Source of the DNA: an uncultured bacterium
GTDB lineage: Bacteria > Bacillota > Clostridia > Oscillospirales > Oscillospiraceae
Direction: 5' to 3'
Length of the DNA stretch: 64,000 nt
NCBI GenBank assembly: GCA_949293245.1
Contig: CASFCS010000004.1
Location: forward strand, 39,445-103,444
This document shows positions 43,764 through 54,012 of this stretch, one piece after another. Numbering within the stretch: position 1 is the first letter of the stretch; each line of letters starts with the position of its first letter. The notes under the pieces were generated by a model. It had not been told where the DNA came from and searched no databases. It was given only the letters and a program-made list of their open reading frames with translations. Position numbers and translations under genes: made by a program.

Positions 43764-43848
43764 GCGGGTATGACGGAATTGGCAGACGTGCAGGATTTAG
43801 GTTCCTGTGCCGCGAGGCGTGCAGGTTCGACCCCTGTTACCCGCACCA
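43764..43848 (+). tRNA. tRNA-Leu (anticodon TAG)
   Basis: Cloverleaf by eye: acceptor GCGGGTA with TACCCGC, D-loop with TTGGCAGACG, anticodon loop TTTAGGT giving anticodon TAG (reads CTA), a short long-arm typical of a class II tRNA, T-arm GGTTCGACCCC and an encoded CCA end. 85 bases. Confidence 0.95.
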
Positions 43849-43909
43849 TGCCCCATGGCACTGTGTGGGACAGGGTGCCGTGGGGGATGGTCTGCCCCGC
43901 CGTTCATAT

Positions 43910-43985
43910 GCCTCTGTAGCTCAGTTGGTAGAGCAGGGGACTGAAAATCCCCGTGTCGCTGGTTCGATTCCGGCCGGAGGCACCA
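43910..43985 (+). tRNA. tRNA-Phe (anticodon GAA)
   Basis: 76 bases. Acceptor GCCTCTG pairs with CGGAGGC (one G-T pair), D-arm GCTCAGTTGGTAGAGC, anticodon stem GGGGA/TCCCC around CTGAAAA with anticodon GAA, T-arm loop GGTTCGATTCC, encoded CCA. It is co-directional with tRNA-Leu 61 bases upstream, so both are probably one transcript. Confidence 0.96.
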
Positions 43986-43989
43986 AAAG

Positions 43990-44022
43990 AAAGACACGCC
44001 TTGGGGCGTGTCTTTCTTTTTT
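43990..44022 (+). terminator. Intrinsic terminator after the tRNA pair
   Basis: AAAGACACGCC and GGCGTGTCTTT stem with a TTGG loop, followed by CTTTTTT. Confidence 0.93.
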
Positions 44023-44127
44023 CTGCCGTTTTGGGGAATTTTATGGTTTGTAATTGTTTTGTTGTTGCTTTCCTGGGGAATTAGGATAAAATGGCGTGGA
44101 CTATGGCAGTGGGAGGGGTGAAACCGG

Positions 44128-45558
44128 ATGAGCCTGTACAGCGGAAAGGGCAAGCGCCTGGCCCGGGGAAGCGGGGCGCCGGCTGTCTCCGCACGGGGCG
44201 GAAAGCGGCTGCGGCGGAGCGGTACGCCTCTCCACCGCCGCCTCCTGTTGGCCCTGGGCATCCTGATGATGGTGGGGGGCACTGCGCTGCTGCTGTGGGT
44301 GCTGCTGTGGCGCGGCGGGTCTGGAGAAGCGGCCCAGTCCACCAGACCCGCTGTCCCCGATGGCGGCCAAGGCCCCACCCAGAGCGTCCAGACGCCCCTT
44401 CCCTCCCCCTCTCAGCCTCAGGAGGAGGGGCAGAGCCCGGAGGGGGAAGAAGGGACCTTCCTCCTCTCCTTTGCGGGGGATTGCACCCTGGGTACCGAGC
44501 ATGGCAGATGGGGGAAGAGCGGTACCTTTCCCGACGTGGTGGGGGAGGATTACAGCTACCCCTTTGCGGGGGTGCAGTCCCTCTTTGCCGGGGACGATTT
44601 CACCTTTGTAAACCTGGAGTGCGCCCTCACCAACTACAATGTGCCTGCGGAAAAGACCTTCCGGTTCCGGGGGCCGCCGGAGTACGGCAATATCCTTACC
44701 GCCGGCAGCGTGGAGGGGGTGACCCTGGCCAACAACCACAGCCTGGACTACGGCCAGACCGGCCTGGCGGACACCAGGGCGGTGCTGGCAGAGCTGGGCG
44801 TGGCGGCCGGCGGGGATGGGGAGACCTTTTTGTACACCACGGACCGGGGGCTGAAGGTGGGCGTGTACACCGCCTACCACATCAGCCGCTCCGGGATTCA
44901 ACAGGGCATAGCGGCCCTGCAGGCCCAGGGGGCTGAGGTCATCGTGGCCGCCTTCCACACCGGGGTGGAGGGGGCCTACACGCCCACCGACTTCCAGCGG
45001 GAGACCTTCCGCTGGGCGGCGGACTGCGGGGCCCACATCGTGTACAACAGCCACCCCCACGTGCTCCAGCCTGTGGAATATTATGGGGAGAGCGTGATTT
45101 TTTATAGCCTGGGCAACTTCACCTTCGGCGGCAACCGGAACCCCACGGACAAGGATACCGCGGTCCTCCAGGTTTCGGTGGCCCGGGGCGAAGATGGGGT
45201 GGAGATCCGGGAGGTGACGGCCCACCCCTGCTCGGTCAGCAGCAGGAGCGACCGCAACGACTATCAGCCCACCCTTTATCCCCAGGGAAGCGAGGGGGCG
45301 CAGCGGGTAGAGCGCAAGCTGGCGGGGACCTACCGCGCCCAGGCTGCCGCGCCGCCCAGCCAATCCCAGGAGGCTGCCGTGACCCCTGTGCCCCAGGAGA
45401 CCCCGGCGGCCACCCAGAGCCTGGAGCCTGATGTGCCCCCGGCAGCCACCCCTTCCCCACAGCCCGAAGGGACGGTGGAGCACACAGGGGCCCCGGAGGC
45501 TGCCGGCCCGGCGGAGGAGACCGCCTCACCGGCAGGGGCGCCGGAGGCAGAAGGGTAA
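44128..45558 (+). CDS. CapA-type (PgsA-like) surface protein
   Basis: 476 residues. A basic N-terminus and one membrane segment (LLLALGILMMVGGTALLLWVLLW, about 39-61) anchor it, followed by a Pro/Gln-rich spacer. Residues 110-360 are a CapA metallophosphatase-like domain: LSFAGDCTLGTE, FTFVNLECALTNYN, VTLANNHSLDYGQTGL, VAAFHTGVEGAYTP, NSHPHVLQPVEYY and FYSLGNFTFGGNRN. Family members take part in poly-gamma-glutamate export or act on cell-surface polymers. The last 100 residues are a Pro/Ala/Glu-rich tail. No other capsule genes are nearby, so poly-glutamate synthesis is doubtful here. Confidence 0.88.
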   Translation: MSLYSGKGKRLARGSGAPAVSARGGKRLRRSGTPLHRRLLLALGILMMVGGTALLLWVLLWRGGSGEAAQSTRPAVPDGGQGPTQSVQTPLPSPSQPQEEGQSPEGEEGTFLLSFAGDCTLGTEHGRWGKSGTFPDVVGEDYSYPFAGVQSLFAGDDFTFVNLECALTNYNVPAEKTFRFRGPPEYGNILTAGSVEGVTLANNHSLDYGQTGLADTRAVLAELGVAAGGDGETFLYTTDRGLKVGVYTAYHISRSGIQQGIAALQAQGAEVIVAAFHTGVEGAYTPTDFQRETFRWAADCGAHIVYNSHPHVLQPVEYYGESVIFYSLGNFTFGGNRNPTDKDTAVLQVSVARGEDGVEIREVTAHPCSVSSRSDRNDYQPTLYPQGSEGAQRVERKLAGTYRAQAAAPPSQSQEAAVTPVPQETPAATQSLEPDVPPAATPSPQPEGTVEHTGAPEAAGPAEETASPAGAPEAEG

Positions 45559-45585
45559 CTTTTTGCGCCCGTATAACGAGGAGAT

Positions 45586-45624
45586 GAGGAGCGTGGACCG
45601 GCCAGGTCCATGCTCCTCTTTTTT
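45586..45624 (+). terminator. Intrinsic terminator after the CapA-type gene
   Basis: GAGGAGCGTGGACC pairs with GGTCCATGCTCCTC (one G-T pair) around a GGCCA-type loop, followed by TTTTTTA. Confidence 0.92.
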
Positions 45625-45729
45625 AGGATAAAATAAGGAAAGAAGTGCCCCGTGTGTCTGGGGACTCACGGGGCCTGGTGCACTTTTTGGCGGAGGAGGA
45701 GACTTTTTTGTCTACATTTTCAAAAGGAC

Positions 45730-45758
45730 TTGAAAAACATTACGGGAATTGATATAGT
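45730..45758 (+). promoter_or_regulatory. Promoter of the glycerol operon
   Basis: TTGAAA at 45730-45735, 17-base spacer, TATAGT at 45753-45758. Transcription would start near 45765, about 340 bases before glpK. Confidence 0.7.
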
Positions 45759-45764
45759 AAAACA

Positions 45765-47603
<1,839 letters not shown>

Positions 47604-47755
47604 TAAGCCGAAAAAGCATATAGTGCGGTATCCAGTCAGTTGAGTTAAGTATCTGGGCCGGGCAGTCCTGCATGAATTCCAGTAACTGGGGGACTGTCCG
47701 GTCCAGCATTTCAAAAATCTGGGCACAAGTTTTATGCCAAAGGAGTGATCCATCT

Positions 47756-49192
47756 GTGTATGATATCGTAATCATTGGAGCGGGCGTCACCGGCTGCGCG
47801 GTGGCCCGGTACCTGTCCCGCTACCAGGCCAGCGTGTGCGTGGTGGAGAAGGAGGAGGACGTGTGCTGCGGCACCTCCAAGGCCAACAGCGCCATCGTCC
47901 ACGGCGGCTTTGACGCTGCCCACGGCACCCTCATGGCCAAGATGAACGTGATGGGCAACCTGATGTTCCCCGCCCTGGCGGAGGAGCTGGACTTCGAGTT
48001 CCAGCCCAACGGCAGCCTGGTGGTGTGCATGAACCAGGAGGATATGCCCAAGCTCCAGGCCCTCTATGAGAACGGCGTGAAAAACGGCGTGAAGGGGCTG
48101 GAGATCATCGACCAGGCCCGCCTGCGGGAGATGGAGCCCAACATCAGCCCCGACGCGGTGGCCGCCCTCTGGGCCCCCACCGGCGGCATCGTCTGCCCCT
48201 TCGGGCTGACCATCGCCCTGGCGGAGAACGCCTATACCAACGGGGTGGAGTTTCGCTTCAACACCGAGGTGAAGGCCCTCACCCCCCGGGAGGACGGCTG
48301 GATCATCCAGACCAACCACGGCGCCATCGACGCCAAGTGCGTGGTCAACGCCGCCGGCCTGTATGCCGACGTATTCCACAACCAGGTCAGCCAGAAGAAG
48401 ATCCACATCACCCCCAGACGGGGCGACTACTGCCTGCTGGACCGGACCACCGGCGGCTTTGTCAAGCACACCATCTTCCAGCTGCCCGGCAAGCTGGGCA
48501 AGGGCGTGCTGGTGAGCCCCACTGTCCACGGCAACACCATCGTGGGCCCCACCGCCATCGACATTGAGGACAAGGACGGCATCAACACCACCGCCGCCGG
48601 CCTCAACGAGCTCATCGAGAAGGCGGGCACCACCGTCAGCGGCCTGCCCATCCGGCAGGTGATCACCAGCTTCGCCGGTCTGCGGGCCCACGAGGCTGCC
48701 CACGAGTTCATCATCGGCGAGGTGCCCGAGGCCCCCGGTTTCTTCGACTGCGCGGGCATCGAGTCCCCCGGCCTGAGCTCCGCCCCCGCCATCGGCCTCA
48801 CCGTGGCGGACATGCTGCGGGACAAGCTGGGCCTGGCGGAGAACCCCAACTACGACGGCAAGCGCAAGGGCATTCTGGACCCCAAGAAGCTCAGCAAGGA
48901 GGAGCTCACCGCCCTCATCCGGGAGGAGCCCGCCTACGGCCGAATCATCTGCCGCTGCGAGAGCGTCTCCGAGGGCGAGATCCTGGACGCCATCCGCCGT
49001 CCCCTGGGCGCCAAGAGCCTGGACGGCGTGAAGCGCCGCACCCGGGCGGGTATGGGCCGGTGCCAGTCCGGCTTCTGCAGCCCCCGCACCATGGAGATCC
49101 TGGCCCGTGAGCTCCACGTGGACCAGAGCGAGATCACCAAGATGGGCGGCAATTCCAAGCTGATCGTGGGAACGGTCAAGGAGCGTCTATAA
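47756..49192 (+). CDS. FAD-dependent glycerol-3-phosphate dehydrogenase-type protein (GlpA-like)
   Basis: 478 residues from the GTG at 47756, with AAAGGAGTGAT before it. The FAD loop DIVIIGAGVTGCAVARYLS is at the very start, followed by the DAO-type domain (NSAIVHGGFDAAHGTLMAKMNV, the VNAAGLYAD region, ITPRRGDYCLLD). A C-terminal [2Fe-2S]-type domain like GlpA/BFD has CRCESVSEGEILDAIRR and GMGRCQSGFCSP, about residues 400-450. It follows glpK by 150 bases and would oxidise glycerol-3-phosphate to dihydroxyacetone phosphate, with electrons passed to its partner proteins. Confidence 0.93.
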   Translation: MYDIVIIGAGVTGCAVARYLSRYQASVCVVEKEEDVCCGTSKANSAIVHGGFDAAHGTLMAKMNVMGNLMFPALAEELDFEFQPNGSLVVCMNQEDMPKLQALYENGVKNGVKGLEIIDQARLREMEPNISPDAVAALWAPTGGIVCPFGLTIALAENAYTNGVEFRFNTEVKALTPREDGWIIQTNHGAIDAKCVVNAAGLYADVFHNQVSQKKIHITPRRGDYCLLDRTTGGFVKHTIFQLPGKLGKGVLVSPTVHGNTIVGPTAIDIEDKDGINTTAAGLNELIEKAGTTVSGLPIRQVITSFAGLRAHEAAHEFIIGEVPEAPGFFDCAGIESPGLSSAPAIGLTVADMLRDKLGLAENPNYDGKRKGILDPKKLSKEELTALIREEPAYGRIICRCESVSEGEILDAIRRPLGAKSLDGVKRRTRAGMGRCQSGFCSPRTMEILARELHVDQSEITKMGGNSKLIVGTVKERL

Positions 49193-49208
49193 AGGAGGGA
49201 AAGCAGCC

Positions 49209-50474
49209 ATGAAGCACTATGATATTGTAATCATCGGCGGCGGACCCGCCGGCCTTGCCGCGGCAGCGGCCGCTTACGACGCGGGGGTGACCGACGTCCT
49301 GATCCTGGAGCGTGACAAGGAGCTGGGCGGCATCCTCAATCAGTGTATCCACAACGGCTTCGGCCTGCACACCTTCAAGGAGGAGCTGACCGGCCCGGAG
49401 TATGCCTCCCGCTACATCGCCAAGGTGGAGGAGCGGAAGATCCCCTACATGCTCAACACCATGGTCATGGACATCACCAGTGAAAAGGTGATCACCGCCA
49501 TGAACCGGGAGGACGGCATCATCGAGATCGAGGCGGGGGCCATCGTGCTGGCCATGGGCTGCCGGGAGCGCAGCCGCGGCGCCCTGAATATCCCGGGCTA
49601 CCGCCCCGCCGGCATCTACTCCGCCGGCACCGCCCAGCGCCTGGTGAACATGGAGGGCTATATGCCCGGCCGCCAGGTGGTCATCCTGGGCAGCGGCGAC
49701 ATCGGCCTCATCATGGCCCGCCGCATGACCCTGGAGGGGGCCAAGGTGAAGGTGGTGGCCGAGCTCATGCCCTTCTCCGGCGGCCTGAAGCGGAATATCG
49801 TCCAGTGTCTGGACGACTTCGGCATCCCCCTGAAGCTCAGCCACACCGTGGTGGACATCCAGGGCAAGGAGCGTGTGGAAGGGGTCACCATCGCCCAGGT
49901 GGACAACCGGGGCAAGCCCATTCCCGGCACCGAGGAGCACTATGAGTGCGACACCCTGCTGCTCTCCTGCGGCCTGATCCCGGAGAACGAGCTCTCCCGG
50001 GGCATGGGCGTGGCCCTCAACCCCATCACCAACGGCCCCGCCGTCAACGAGAGCCTGGAGACCTCCATCCCCGGTGTGTTCGCCGCGGGCAACGTCCTCC
50101 ACGTCCACGATCTGGTGGACTTCGTCTCCGAGGAAGCTGCGGCGGCCGGCCGGGCTGCGGCGGCCTATGTGTCCGCCGGCTGTGTGGATGCCGAGCACAA
50201 GGAGATCCCCGTCACCTTCGAGGGGGGCCCCCGGTACACCGTGCCCGGCACCATCGACCCCGCCTTCGTGGGCGACTCCCTCACCGTGCGCTTCCGTGTG
50301 GGCGGCGTGATGAAGAACCAGTACGTCAACGTCTATCTGGACGGCGAGCGGGTCATCCACCGGAAGCGGCCTATCATGGCCCCCGGCGAGATGGAGGAGG
50401 TCAAGCTGACCCGTGCCATGCTCGATGCCCATCCGGAGCTGAGCAGCATCTGCATCAAGGTAGAGGAGGCGTAA
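49209..50474 (+). CDS. FAD/NAD(P)-binding oxidoreductase partner of the GlpA-like protein
   Basis: 421 residues with two dinucleotide loops: DIVIIGGGPAGLAAAAAAYDAG at the start and QVVILGSGDIGLIMARRMTLEGA near residue 157. It also has the NQCIHNGFGLHTFKEELTGPEY segment and FAAGNVLHVHDLVDFVSEEA near the FAD end. It is a pyridine-nucleotide-disulfide-type oxidoreductase regularly found after GlpA-like proteins in Clostridia with a DUF1667 protein. The three likely form a soluble glycerol-3-phosphate dehydrogenase in which this subunit transfers electrons to NAD or another carrier. It starts 16 bases after the previous stop. Confidence 0.9.
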   Translation: MKHYDIVIIGGGPAGLAAAAAAYDAGVTDVLILERDKELGGILNQCIHNGFGLHTFKEELTGPEYASRYIAKVEERKIPYMLNTMVMDITSEKVITAMNREDGIIEIEAGAIVLAMGCRERSRGALNIPGYRPAGIYSAGTAQRLVNMEGYMPGRQVVILGSGDIGLIMARRMTLEGAKVKVVAELMPFSGGLKRNIVQCLDDFGIPLKLSHTVVDIQGKERVEGVTIAQVDNRGKPIPGTEEHYECDTLLLSCGLIPENELSRGMGVALNPITNGPAVNESLETSIPGVFAAGNVLHVHDLVDFVSEEAAAAGRAAAAYVSAGCVDAEHKEIPVTFEGGPRYTVPGTIDPAFVGDSLTVRFRVGGVMKNQYVNVYLDGERVIHRKRPIMAPGEMEEVKLTRAMLDAHPELSSICIKVEEA

Positions 50475-50478
50475 GGAA

Positions 50479-50844
50479 ATGACAACTCGGAAGCTCACCT
50501 GTATCGGATGTCCCATGGGCTGCCAGCTGGAAGTTGGGATCGACGGGGACCAGGTGGTCTCGGTCAGCGGACACACCTGCCCCCGGGGCGAGGCCTACGC
50601 CCGCAAGGAGGTCACCAACCCCACCCGCATCGTCACCAGCACGGTCCGGGTCTACGGCAGCAAGAGCGGCGCGGTGACCGTGTCCTGCAAGACCCGCTCC
50701 GACATCCCCAAGTCCAGCATTTTTGACTGCATCAAGGATATCACCGGCCTGGCGGTGCCCGCCCCGGTGCACATCGGCGATGTGGTGAAGGCCAACGTGG
50801 CCGGCACCGGCGTGGACATGGTTGCCACCAAAGAGGTGCTGTAA
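50479..50844 (+). CDS. DUF1667 cysteine-motif protein of the glycerol-3-phosphate dehydrogenase
   Basis: 121 residues of the DUF1667 family. Four cysteines, C-x2-C-x3-C in LTCIGCPMGCQLEV and one in GHTCPRGEAYARKE, are placed as for an Fe-S cluster, as in molybdopterin enzyme N-termini. It starts 4 bases after the previous stop with AAGGAAATG, so it is co-translated with the two FAD proteins. A role as an electron-transfer subunit replacing GlpC is plausible. Confidence 0.88.
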   Translation: MTTRKLTCIGCPMGCQLEVGIDGDQVVSVSGHTCPRGEAYARKEVTNPTRIVTSTVRVYGSKSGAVTVSCKTRSDIPKSSIFDCIKDITGLAVPAPVHIGDVVKANVAGTGVDMVATKEVL

Positions 50845-50873
50845 GCCCTCGCCGCGGGACAACGTAAAACAGC

Positions 50874-50918
50874 AAAAAGCGCCGGCAGAGACGGTACCGT
50901 CTCTGCCGGCGCTTTTTT
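50874..50918. terminator. Intrinsic terminator between the glycerol operon and recR
   Basis: A near-perfect palindrome, AAAAAGCGCCGGCAGAGACG paired with CGTCTCTGCCGGCGCTTTTT, with T-runs in both directions; it serves both convergent genes. Confidence 0.95.
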
Positions 50919-50931
50919 GTTCAGGCAGCTG

Positions 50932-51543
50932 TCACACAGGCAGCATCTCCCGCCGGCCCTCCAGGGCCCGGGTGAGAGTGGCGTCGTCGGCGAACTCCAG
51001 GTGGCTGCCCACGGGGATGCCGTAGGCCAGGCGGGTGACCTTTACGTCGAAGGGCCGCAGCAGCCGGGAGAGGTACAGGGCGGTGGCCTCCCCCTCGGTG
51101 TCCGGGTTGGTGGCCATGATGACCTCCTCCACATCCCCCGCCGCCACCCGGGAGAGGAGCTCCTTCACCCGGATGTCGTCCGGCCCCACGTGGTTCATGG
51201 GGGAGATGACCCCGTGGAGCACGTGGTAGAGGCCGTTGTACTCCCGGGCGCGCTCCATGGCCACCACGTCCTTGGGGTCGGCCACCACGCAGATGGTGCC
51301 CCGCTCCCGCTTGCTGCTGCTGCAGATGGGGCAGGGGCCCTCCCCCTCAGTGAAGTTCTGGCAGATGGGGCAGCAGGCGATGGCGGCCTTGGCCCCGGTG
51401 ATGGCGTCGGCAAACTCCTGGGCCGCCTCCGGGGGGAGGGAGAGAATGTAGAAGGCCAGGCGCTGGGCGGACTTTTTGCCCACGCCGGGGAGGCGGGCGA
51501 ACTGCTCCACCAGCTTCTCCAGGGCAGGGGGGAAATACTGCAT
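50932..51543 (-). CDS. recR: Recombination protein RecR
   Basis: 203 residues, complete. The helix-hairpin-helix at EQFARLPGVGKKSAQRLAFY, the zinc finger CCPICQNFTEGEGPCPIC (about 57-74) and the Toprim domain ICVVADPKDVVAMERA...EEVIMATNPDTEGEATALYL are all present. RecR loads RecA with RecO/RecF in recombinational repair. The usual neighbours dnaX and ybaB are not found here; rpe lies 40 bases upstream instead. Confidence 0.97.
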   Translation of the reverse strand: MQYFPPALEKLVEQFARLPGVGKKSAQRLAFYILSLPPEAAQEFADAITGAKAAIACCPICQNFTEGEGPCPICSSSKRERGTICVVADPKDVVAMERAREYNGLYHVLHGVISPMNHVGPDDIRVKELLSRVAAGDVEEVIMATNPDTEGEATALYLSRLLRPFDVKVTRLAYGIPVGSHLEFADDATLTRALEGRREMLPV

Positions 51544-51583
51544 GGTAAGACCTCCGAAAAGAGAGAATAGAGGGGAGAAAGGG

Positions 51584-52231
51584 TCAGCCCACCCGCAGGG
51601 CGGAAATGGCGGCGGGGATGTCCGCCGCGCCGTACACCGCCGAGCCGGCCACCAGCACGTTGGCCCCGGCCTCCACCGCCAGTTTGGCGGTGGAGGGGTT
51701 GATGCCCCCGTCCACCTGGAGAAGGCAGTTGGGATTCACCTTGTCAATGAGGGCCCGGGCCCGGCGGATCTTGCTCAGCTTCCCCTCCATGAAGGACTGG
51801 CCGCCGAAGCCGGGCTCCACCGTCATGATGAGCACCATGTCCAGCTCCTCCAGGTAGGGGAGGATGGCGTCGGGGTCGGTGATAGGCCGCAGGGCCACCG
51901 CCTTGCGCACCCCGTTGGCCTCCATGGCCCGAAGAGCGTCCCGGATGGCGGGGGGGAGGTCGGACTCCAGATGGACGGACAGCAGGTCCGCCCCCGCCTT
52001 GGCGAAGGCGTCGATATATCGCCAGGGCTTCTCAATCATCAGGTGGACGTCCAGGAACATGTCGGTACACTTGCGGATGGACTGGACCACCGGCACGCCG
52101 ATGGTGATGTTGGGCACGAACATGCCGTCCATCACGTCCACATGGAGCCAGTCGGCGGAGCTGACCCGCTGGATATCCCGCTCCAGGTTGCAGAAGTCGG
52201 CGGAGAGAATAGAGGGGGCAATTTTAATCAT
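51584..52231 (-). CDS. rpe: Ribulose-phosphate 3-epimerase
   Basis: 215 residues from the ATG at 52229-52231. A TIM-barrel epimerase of the pentose phosphate pathway: IKIAPSILSADFCNLERDI, WLHVDVMDGMFVPNITIG, FLDVHLMIEKPWRYIDAF, VLIMTVEPGFGGQSFMEGKLSKI and LQVDGGINPSTAKLAVEAGANVLVAGSAV carry the metal-binding His and Asp residues. It probably forms a transcript with recR. Confidence 0.97.
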   Translation of the reverse strand: MIKIAPSILSADFCNLERDIQRVSSADWLHVDVMDGMFVPNITIGVPVVQSIRKCTDMFLDVHLMIEKPWRYIDAFAKAGADLLSVHLESDLPPAIRDALRAMEANGVRKAVALRPITDPDAILPYLEELDMVLIMTVEPGFGGQSFMEGKLSKIRRARALIDKVNPNCLLQVDGGINPSTAKLAVEAGANVLVAGSAVYGAADIPAAISALRVG

Positions 52232-52300
52232 TCTTTCAACATCCTTTCCCAAGATCTTAAGGGATGGGGCGTACAATCATATCCGCTGGATGTATCACCC

Positions 52301-52415
52301 AGTGGGGAGGAGAGGACACAGCCCTCCGCACCGGGGGAGGAGGGGGAGCATACACTGGCCTGAGCGGCATCCGCCGCCGGCGCCGGCGCCGCGCTCCCCA
52401 TCTCCCACACCCACT
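52301..52415. other. Strongly structured intergenic element upstream of rpe
   Basis: Nested pairing arms are visible: AGTGGG (52301-52306) with CCCACT (52410-52415), GGGAG (52335-52339) with CTCCC (52402-52406), and GGGGAGC (52343-52349) with GCTCCCC (52393-52399). A side hairpin GGAGG/CCTCC lies on one arm. The shape, a long interrupted stem about 115 bases long, recalls 6S-type RNA or a 5' leader of rpe, but I cannot match it to a family. Which strand is transcribed is unknown. Confidence 0.35.
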
Positions 52416-52453
52416 TCGGGGCGCAGGCGCGGCGGGCGCGCCGCACCATCATA

Positions 52454-52484
52454 GCTCCCCGGCGGGAATACCCCGCCGGGGAGC
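52454..52484 (-). terminator. GC-rich hairpin after ilvA
   Basis: GCTCCCCGGCGGG and CCCGCCGGGGAGC form a 13-bp stem with a five-base loop, 17 bases past the ilvA stop. The T-run is missing. Confidence 0.6.
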
Positions 52485-52500
52485 ACCGGAACCGGCAGGG

Positions 52501-53715
52501 TCACAGGCTGGTGGTCATGACCTCCCGCACCTGGTAGCCCGCGGCGGCCAGGGCATCCAGGATTTCCTTCTTGTGGGCGTGGCCGAAGGCCTCCAGGGTG
52601 ACCCGCAGCTCCACGCCGCTCTGACGGTTGATGTTGACAAACTGGTTGTGGTCCAGGCGGATGATGTTGCCGCTGGCCTCCGCCACGATCTGGGCCACCC
52701 GCAGCAGCTCGCCGGGCCGGTCGGGCAGCTGCACCGAGAAGGTGAACACCCGCCCCCGGTTGATGAGGCCGTGCTGCACCAGACTGGACACGGTGATCAC
52801 GTCCATGTTGCCCCCGGACAGGACAGGCACCACGTTCTTTCCCTGGCAGTCCAGGTGGCTCAGAGCGGCCACGGTGAGCAGGCCGGAGTTCTCCACGATC
52901 ATCTTGTGCTTTTCCATCATGTCCAGGAAGGCGCTCACCAACTCGTCGTCGTGGATGGTGATGATCTCGTCCACATTCTGCTGGATGAAGGGGAACACCA
53001 GGTCTCCGGGGGTCTTGACGGCCACGCCGTCGGCGATGGTGTCCACCCGGTCCAGGGTGACCACGTGGCCCGCCTCCAGGCTGGCCTTCATGCCGGCCGC
53101 CCCGGTGGGTTCCACGCCGATGACCTTCACATTGGGGTTGAGGAGCTTTGCCAGGGTGGACACGCCCGCCGCCAGGCCGCCCCCGCCGATGGGCACCAGA
53201 ATGATGTCCACGTCGGGCAGGTCCTGGAAGATCTCATAGGCGATGGTGCCCTGGCCCGTGGCGATGGCCAGGTCGTTGAAGGGGGGGATATAGGTCAGCC
53301 CCTCCTCCTCCACCAGCCGGGCGGCCTCCGCCGCTGCGTCGTAAAAGGTGGCCCCGTGGAGGATCACCCGGGCGCCGTAATCCTTGGTGTTGTTTACCTT
53401 CACCAGGGGGGTGGTGGTGGGCATTACGATGGTGGCGGGCACCCCGGCTGCCTGGGCGGCGTAGGCCACGCCCTGGGCGTGGTTGCCGGCGGAGGCGGTG
53501 ACCAGGCCGTGGGCCTTCTCCTCCTCGCTGAGGGTACTGATTTTATAGTAGGCGCCCCGGATCTTGTAGGCGCCGGTAACCTGCATGTTTTCCGGTTTCA
53601 GATAGACGTGGTTGCCCGTGGCCTTGGAAAAGGCGGGGCTGTACACCAGATCGGTCCGCAGCAGCACGCCCTCCAGCACTTTCCGGGCGGCCTTGAATTG
53701 ACTCAGGGTCAGCAT
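52501..53715 (-). CDS. ilvA: Threonine ammonia-lyase IlvA/TdcB type
   Basis: 404 residues from the ATG at 53713-53715. PLP-dependent enzyme converting threonine to 2-oxobutyrate and ammonia. The PLP lysine is in ENMQVTGAYKIRGAYYKI, with the glycine loop IGGGGLAAGVSTLAKL and SGGNMD phosphate contact. The last 75 residues are an ACT-type regulatory domain (VFTFSVQLPDRPGELLRVAQIVAEASGNIIRLDHNQ). The size and single ACT domain fit the clostridial catabolic or biosynthetic short form. An in-frame upstream extension reaches 53880 but lies in the promoter and leader. Confidence 0.95.
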   Translation of the reverse strand: MLTLSQFKAARKVLEGVLLRTDLVYSPAFSKATGNHVYLKPENMQVTGAYKIRGAYYKISTLSEEEKAHGLVTASAGNHAQGVAYAAQAAGVPATIVMPTTTPLVKVNNTKDYGARVILHGATFYDAAAEAARLVEEEGLTYIPPFNDLAIATGQGTIAYEIFQDLPDVDIILVPIGGGGLAAGVSTLAKLLNPNVKVIGVEPTGAAGMKASLEAGHVVTLDRVDTIADGVAVKTPGDLVFPFIQQNVDEIITIHDDELVSAFLDMMEKHKMIVENSGLLTVAALSHLDCQGKNVVPVLSGGNMDVITVSSLVQHGLINRGRVFTFSVQLPDRPGELLRVAQIVAEASGNIIRLDHNQFVNINRQSGVELRVTLEAFGHAHKKEILDALAAAGYQVREVMTTSL

Positions 53716-53851
53716 GCTCCAACGCATCCTCTCAGTATGGTCTCCAAAGGGGCTGCACAGGTCCCCCGGGCTCGACAACGTGGCTGAAACAGCGCCAAAG
53801 GCCTTGAAAACCGGGGTCTTCAAGGCTCCAGAGACTTGTTCAGCAGACATT

Positions 53852-53880
53852 ATCATATAAGATTGTACCGCCAAAGTCAA
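53852..53880 (-). promoter_or_regulatory. Promoter and structured leader of ilvA
   Basis: On the minus strand TTGACT (53875-53880), 17-base spacer, TATGAT (53852-53857). Transcription would start near 53845, giving a leader of about 130 bases that includes a CCTTGAA/TTCAAGG hairpin near 53798-53825. Confidence 0.8.
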
Positions 53881-53951
53881 TCTTCCACACCTGGAATTTT
53901 CCTCTGGCGGAGGTGAGAGCGTGACAAGGGAGGGGAAATGTACCTGTCACC

Positions 53952-53981
53952 TTGACACTTTGCCGCTGCGGGGGGTACAAT
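53952..53981 (+). promoter_or_regulatory. SigA-type promoter for the xpaC-telA cluster
   Basis: TTGACA at 53952-53957, 18-base spacer, TACAAT at 53976-53981, followed by AAAGGAGC before the start at 54013. Confidence 0.7.
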
Positions 53982-54012
53982 ATAACGCAGGAACCGGAAA
54001 GGAGCGGCATCC

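Noticed and set aside
44128..45558. Capsule or poly-gamma-glutamate operon
   Set aside because: Only the CapA-type gene is present; no pgsB or pgsC-like neighbours.
50845..50931. SRP RNA gene next to recR
   Set aside because: Often found near dnaX-recR, but the gap is filled by a terminator and has no SRP RNA core motif.
53716..53880. N-terminal extension of IlvA starting upstream
   Set aside because: A strong promoter lies across the extension's first codons, so the RNA starts too late to encode it; the ATG at 53713-53715 gives a normal-length enzyme.
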